From the NCBI GenBank assembly GCA_027311125.1, contig DAICZO010000427.1:1-6239 (forward strand): a DNA stretch of 6,239 nucleotides, in the 5' to 3' direction. This DNA comes from Acidobacteriaceae bacterium. Lineage in GTDB: Bacteria > Acidobacteriota > Terriglobia > Terriglobales > Acidobacteriaceae. A program made the translations under genes and the position numbers. The notes beneath the pieces were generated by a model that saw nothing but the letters and a program-made list of their open reading frames with translations, was not told where the DNA came from and made no database searches. Below are positions 4,674 through 6,239 of the stretch, piece by piece; the first letter of the stretch is position 1; each line of letters starts with the position of its first letter.

Positions 4674-6239
4674 TTATGTCAGCTTGCGTGGACGCTGAAC
4701 CAGCAGGTTCGGAACCACAATGTTGCCATTCGCATCCGGCAGCTTCGGAGCGATCGGCGTCGTCGTATCGACAAACCCCGTCGCACCCTTCGTCAGGATG
4801 TGTACCTGGTTATCGCCCGTCGTCCCAACGTAGAACGTCGTGTTATCGGAGCTGAAAACGCCGATCACCGGCGCAACCGCGCTGCCCGAAAGTGTCACGT
4901 TGCTCAACGTTCCCGCACCACTCACCGCCGGGTTGTACTGCGGCACTACGCCACCCGTACCGGTGTAGGTCACGAACGCTGTGCTCGAGTCAGACGACGT
5001 CAGTACGCCCGTGATGCTGGTCGCCGTCACGCCCGGCAGTACCGATGTCAAAATCGGTGTTGCCGTAAATGTCAAACCACCATTCGCAGGGCAAGCTCCA
5101 ACCGGAACTCCCACATTCAGGTCCGTCAAAGTAGCTGTCGGCGTCACCGTCGCTCCCAGAACGTGCTTCCCGTCGTTGGTCGCAGCCACCCGATCGCTGG
5201 GCGGACCCACCACTCCGGCATCCGGATAGAACACGTTCGTCGTCGTCTGCACCCCGTTGGTATTGGTCACGGTCGTCAACGGGCAATCCGCGCGCGCAGT
5301 CGTCGTCGCTCCCGCAAAGAAGGCTCCCGTGCTCGGTACCGTCACCGCCACATCCGTTACCGGAGTAGCCAGCGCAGGCAGCGTCGATCCAGAGATGCTC
5401 GCCCAGCCCGTAAACGTCGAGTGAACCAGAAGCTGGTTGCCCGCCGTGATGTACACCGTCTGGCTATCCGGCGTGAACTGTGCCCGCGTCGCAACGCCGC
5501 CATACTGCGTCTGTATGCCGCCCGCGGCGGAATACAAATACACCAGTTGACGAATCGGATCGGCAATGACCAGGGTCGTATTGTCCGGCGAAACCGCCAG
5601 CACATTCCCCTGTACCGACTGGTCCTGCCGCGACAGCGCATTCGTCAGTGCGTTGAAGACCATCAACTCTGTCGCGCTCCCCAGGTAAATCGTCGAGCCG
5701 TCATTGCTGATCACCATCGACGTCGGCACATACGGCAGCCGTACCGGCGTCCCCAGTACTGGCGTGTTGAAGTCCAGCGGAACCAGGTACAACGACTGCG
5801 TGCTCGCCATGTACAGCACCGTCGTACTGGTGCCCGGCGTCGTCACTTCAATCGGATTGGAAATAATCTGCTTGCCGTTCCCGAACAGTCCGATCTGGTT
5901 GAACGGAGCAGGATTGCAGCTCGGTGGCAGGCATATCGCCGTAACCACGCCCGCGCCGGAAAAGCTCGGAGTCACTGAAGCAGCTCCACCCGAGGGCAGC
6001 GTCGTCGGAGTCGTCGACAAATACTCCAGCTTCAACCCCGTCAGGGTCTTGCCATTGGTGTCTAGCACCGTCGCCGTAATCGGCTGAATGTTGTTCTCAT
6101 TCACCACCACGCTGGTGTTGTTCGTGGAGTTCGGAATCGTCAGCGAAATCGAAGCCGGCGGACACGTGGAGAAGAACCCAGCCGAGCTGCCCGCATTCGA
6201 TAGATTCGAATTGATAATCGTCGATCCAGGAGCAACTGC
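4674..6239 (-). CDS. Ig-like plus beta-propeller exported protein, C-terminal part (5' end outside window)
   Basis: The frame is open from the stop at 4674 to the right edge, giving 521 residues and no N-terminus. The GTG at 6110 is not a convincing start, because the reading continues upstream with protein-like sequence (CPPASISLTIPNS). Residues about 30-133 form an Ig-like segment (ITATVLDTNGKTLTGLKLEY) of the Big/invasin type. After TTVLYMAS (140-147), blade-like repeats of the form (S/T)-x-D-x-(S/T)-x-x-(V/L/F)-(Y/V) follow: SNDGSTIYLGS (178-188), SPDNTTLVIAD (217-227), TPDSQTVYITAG (256-267), TNDGKHVLGA (354-363), SSDSSTAFVTY (415-425) and SSDNTTFYVGT (463-473). This is the YncE-like WD40/Kelch-style propeller pattern. 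The protein is very rich in Thr, Ser, Val and Gly, has few charges and contains paired Cys (for example CLPPSC, 103-108), all fitting an exported or surface protein. No C-terminal sorting signal is evident; it ends QRPRKLT. The biological role is unknown. The gene is convergent with nusB. Confidence 0.82.
   Translation of the reverse strand, partial: AVAPGSTIINSNLSNAGSSAGFFSTCPPASISLTIPNSTNNTSVVVNENNIQPITATVLDTNGKTLTGLKLEYLSTTPTTLPSGGAASVTPSFSGAGVVTAICLPPSCNPAPFNQIGLFGNGKQIISNPIEVTTPGTSTTVLYMASTQSLYLVPLDFNTPVLGTPVRLPYVPTSMVISNDGSTIYLGSATELMVFNALTNALSRQDQSVQGNVLAVSPDNTTLVIADPIRQLVYLYSAAGGIQTQYGGVATRAQFTPDSQTVYITAGNQLLVHSTFTGWASISGSTLPALATPVTDVAVTVPSTGAFFAGATTTARADCPLTTVTNTNGVQTTTNVFYPDAGVVGPPSDRVAATNDGKHVLGATVTPTATLTDLNVGVPVGACPANGGLTFTATPILTSVLPGVTATSITGVLTSSDSSTAFVTYTGTGGVVPQYNPAVSGAGTLSNVTLSGSAVAPVIGVFSSDNTTFYVGTTGDNQVHILTKGATGFVDTTTPIAPKLPDANGNIVVPNLLVQRPRKLT

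Noticed and set aside
4800..5978. 392-codon plus-strand frame opposite the beta-propeller gene
   Set aside because: It is overwhelmingly Arg-rich with no domain pattern, while the minus strand shows clear repeated propeller blades in the same stretch.

Overview
The window looks like chromosomal DNA from a high-GC Gram-negative bacterium, most plausibly an acidobacterium of the Terriglobus/Granulicella/Edaphobacter type. That placement is inferred from protein style: a lipobox lipoprotein, a Ser/Thr-rich exported beta-propeller protein and an unusual ribH. It is not proven by any marker gene. I see no mobile element, CRISPR array, tRNA or rRNA.

Positions 1-3231 carry minus-strand genes, read from right to left. 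They are a complete crotonase-family enoyl-CoA hydratase (3231-2449), a small lipoprotein of unknown function starting 8 nt after it (2440-1838), a 13-TM sodium:solute-symporter-family permease resembling the monocarboxylate permease MctP (1766-261, TTG start), and the first codons of a small membrane protein that leaves the window at position 1. The tight spacing of the first two suggests co-transcription. The lipid and organic-acid theme (enoyl-CoA hydratase plus carboxylate permease) is suggestive only.

Positions 3232-3297 form a short divergent intergenic region. To its right, on the plus strand, lie ribH (6,7-dimethyl-8-ribityllumazine synthase) and nusB (transcription antitermination factor), overlapping by one base (TAATG). 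This is a classical bacterial gene pairing. The unusual part is that ribH encodes a 293-residue protein: about 130 residues resembling a VOC (glyoxalase/bleomycin-resistance-like) module precede a complete lumazine synthase domain. This is the most interesting item in the window.

A strong perfect hairpin at 4631-4658 separates nusB from a convergent minus-strand gene and probably terminates both. That last gene (6239-4674) is open through the right edge. It encodes the C-terminal 521 residues of a probably exported protein with an Ig-like segment followed by a YncE-like beta-propeller.

The plus strand is C-rich and G-poor throughout: plus-strand genes favour codons ending in C and minus-strand genes favour codons ending in G. 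This chromosome-strand skew also produces many long spurious Pro/Arg/Ser-rich reading frames opposite the real genes.
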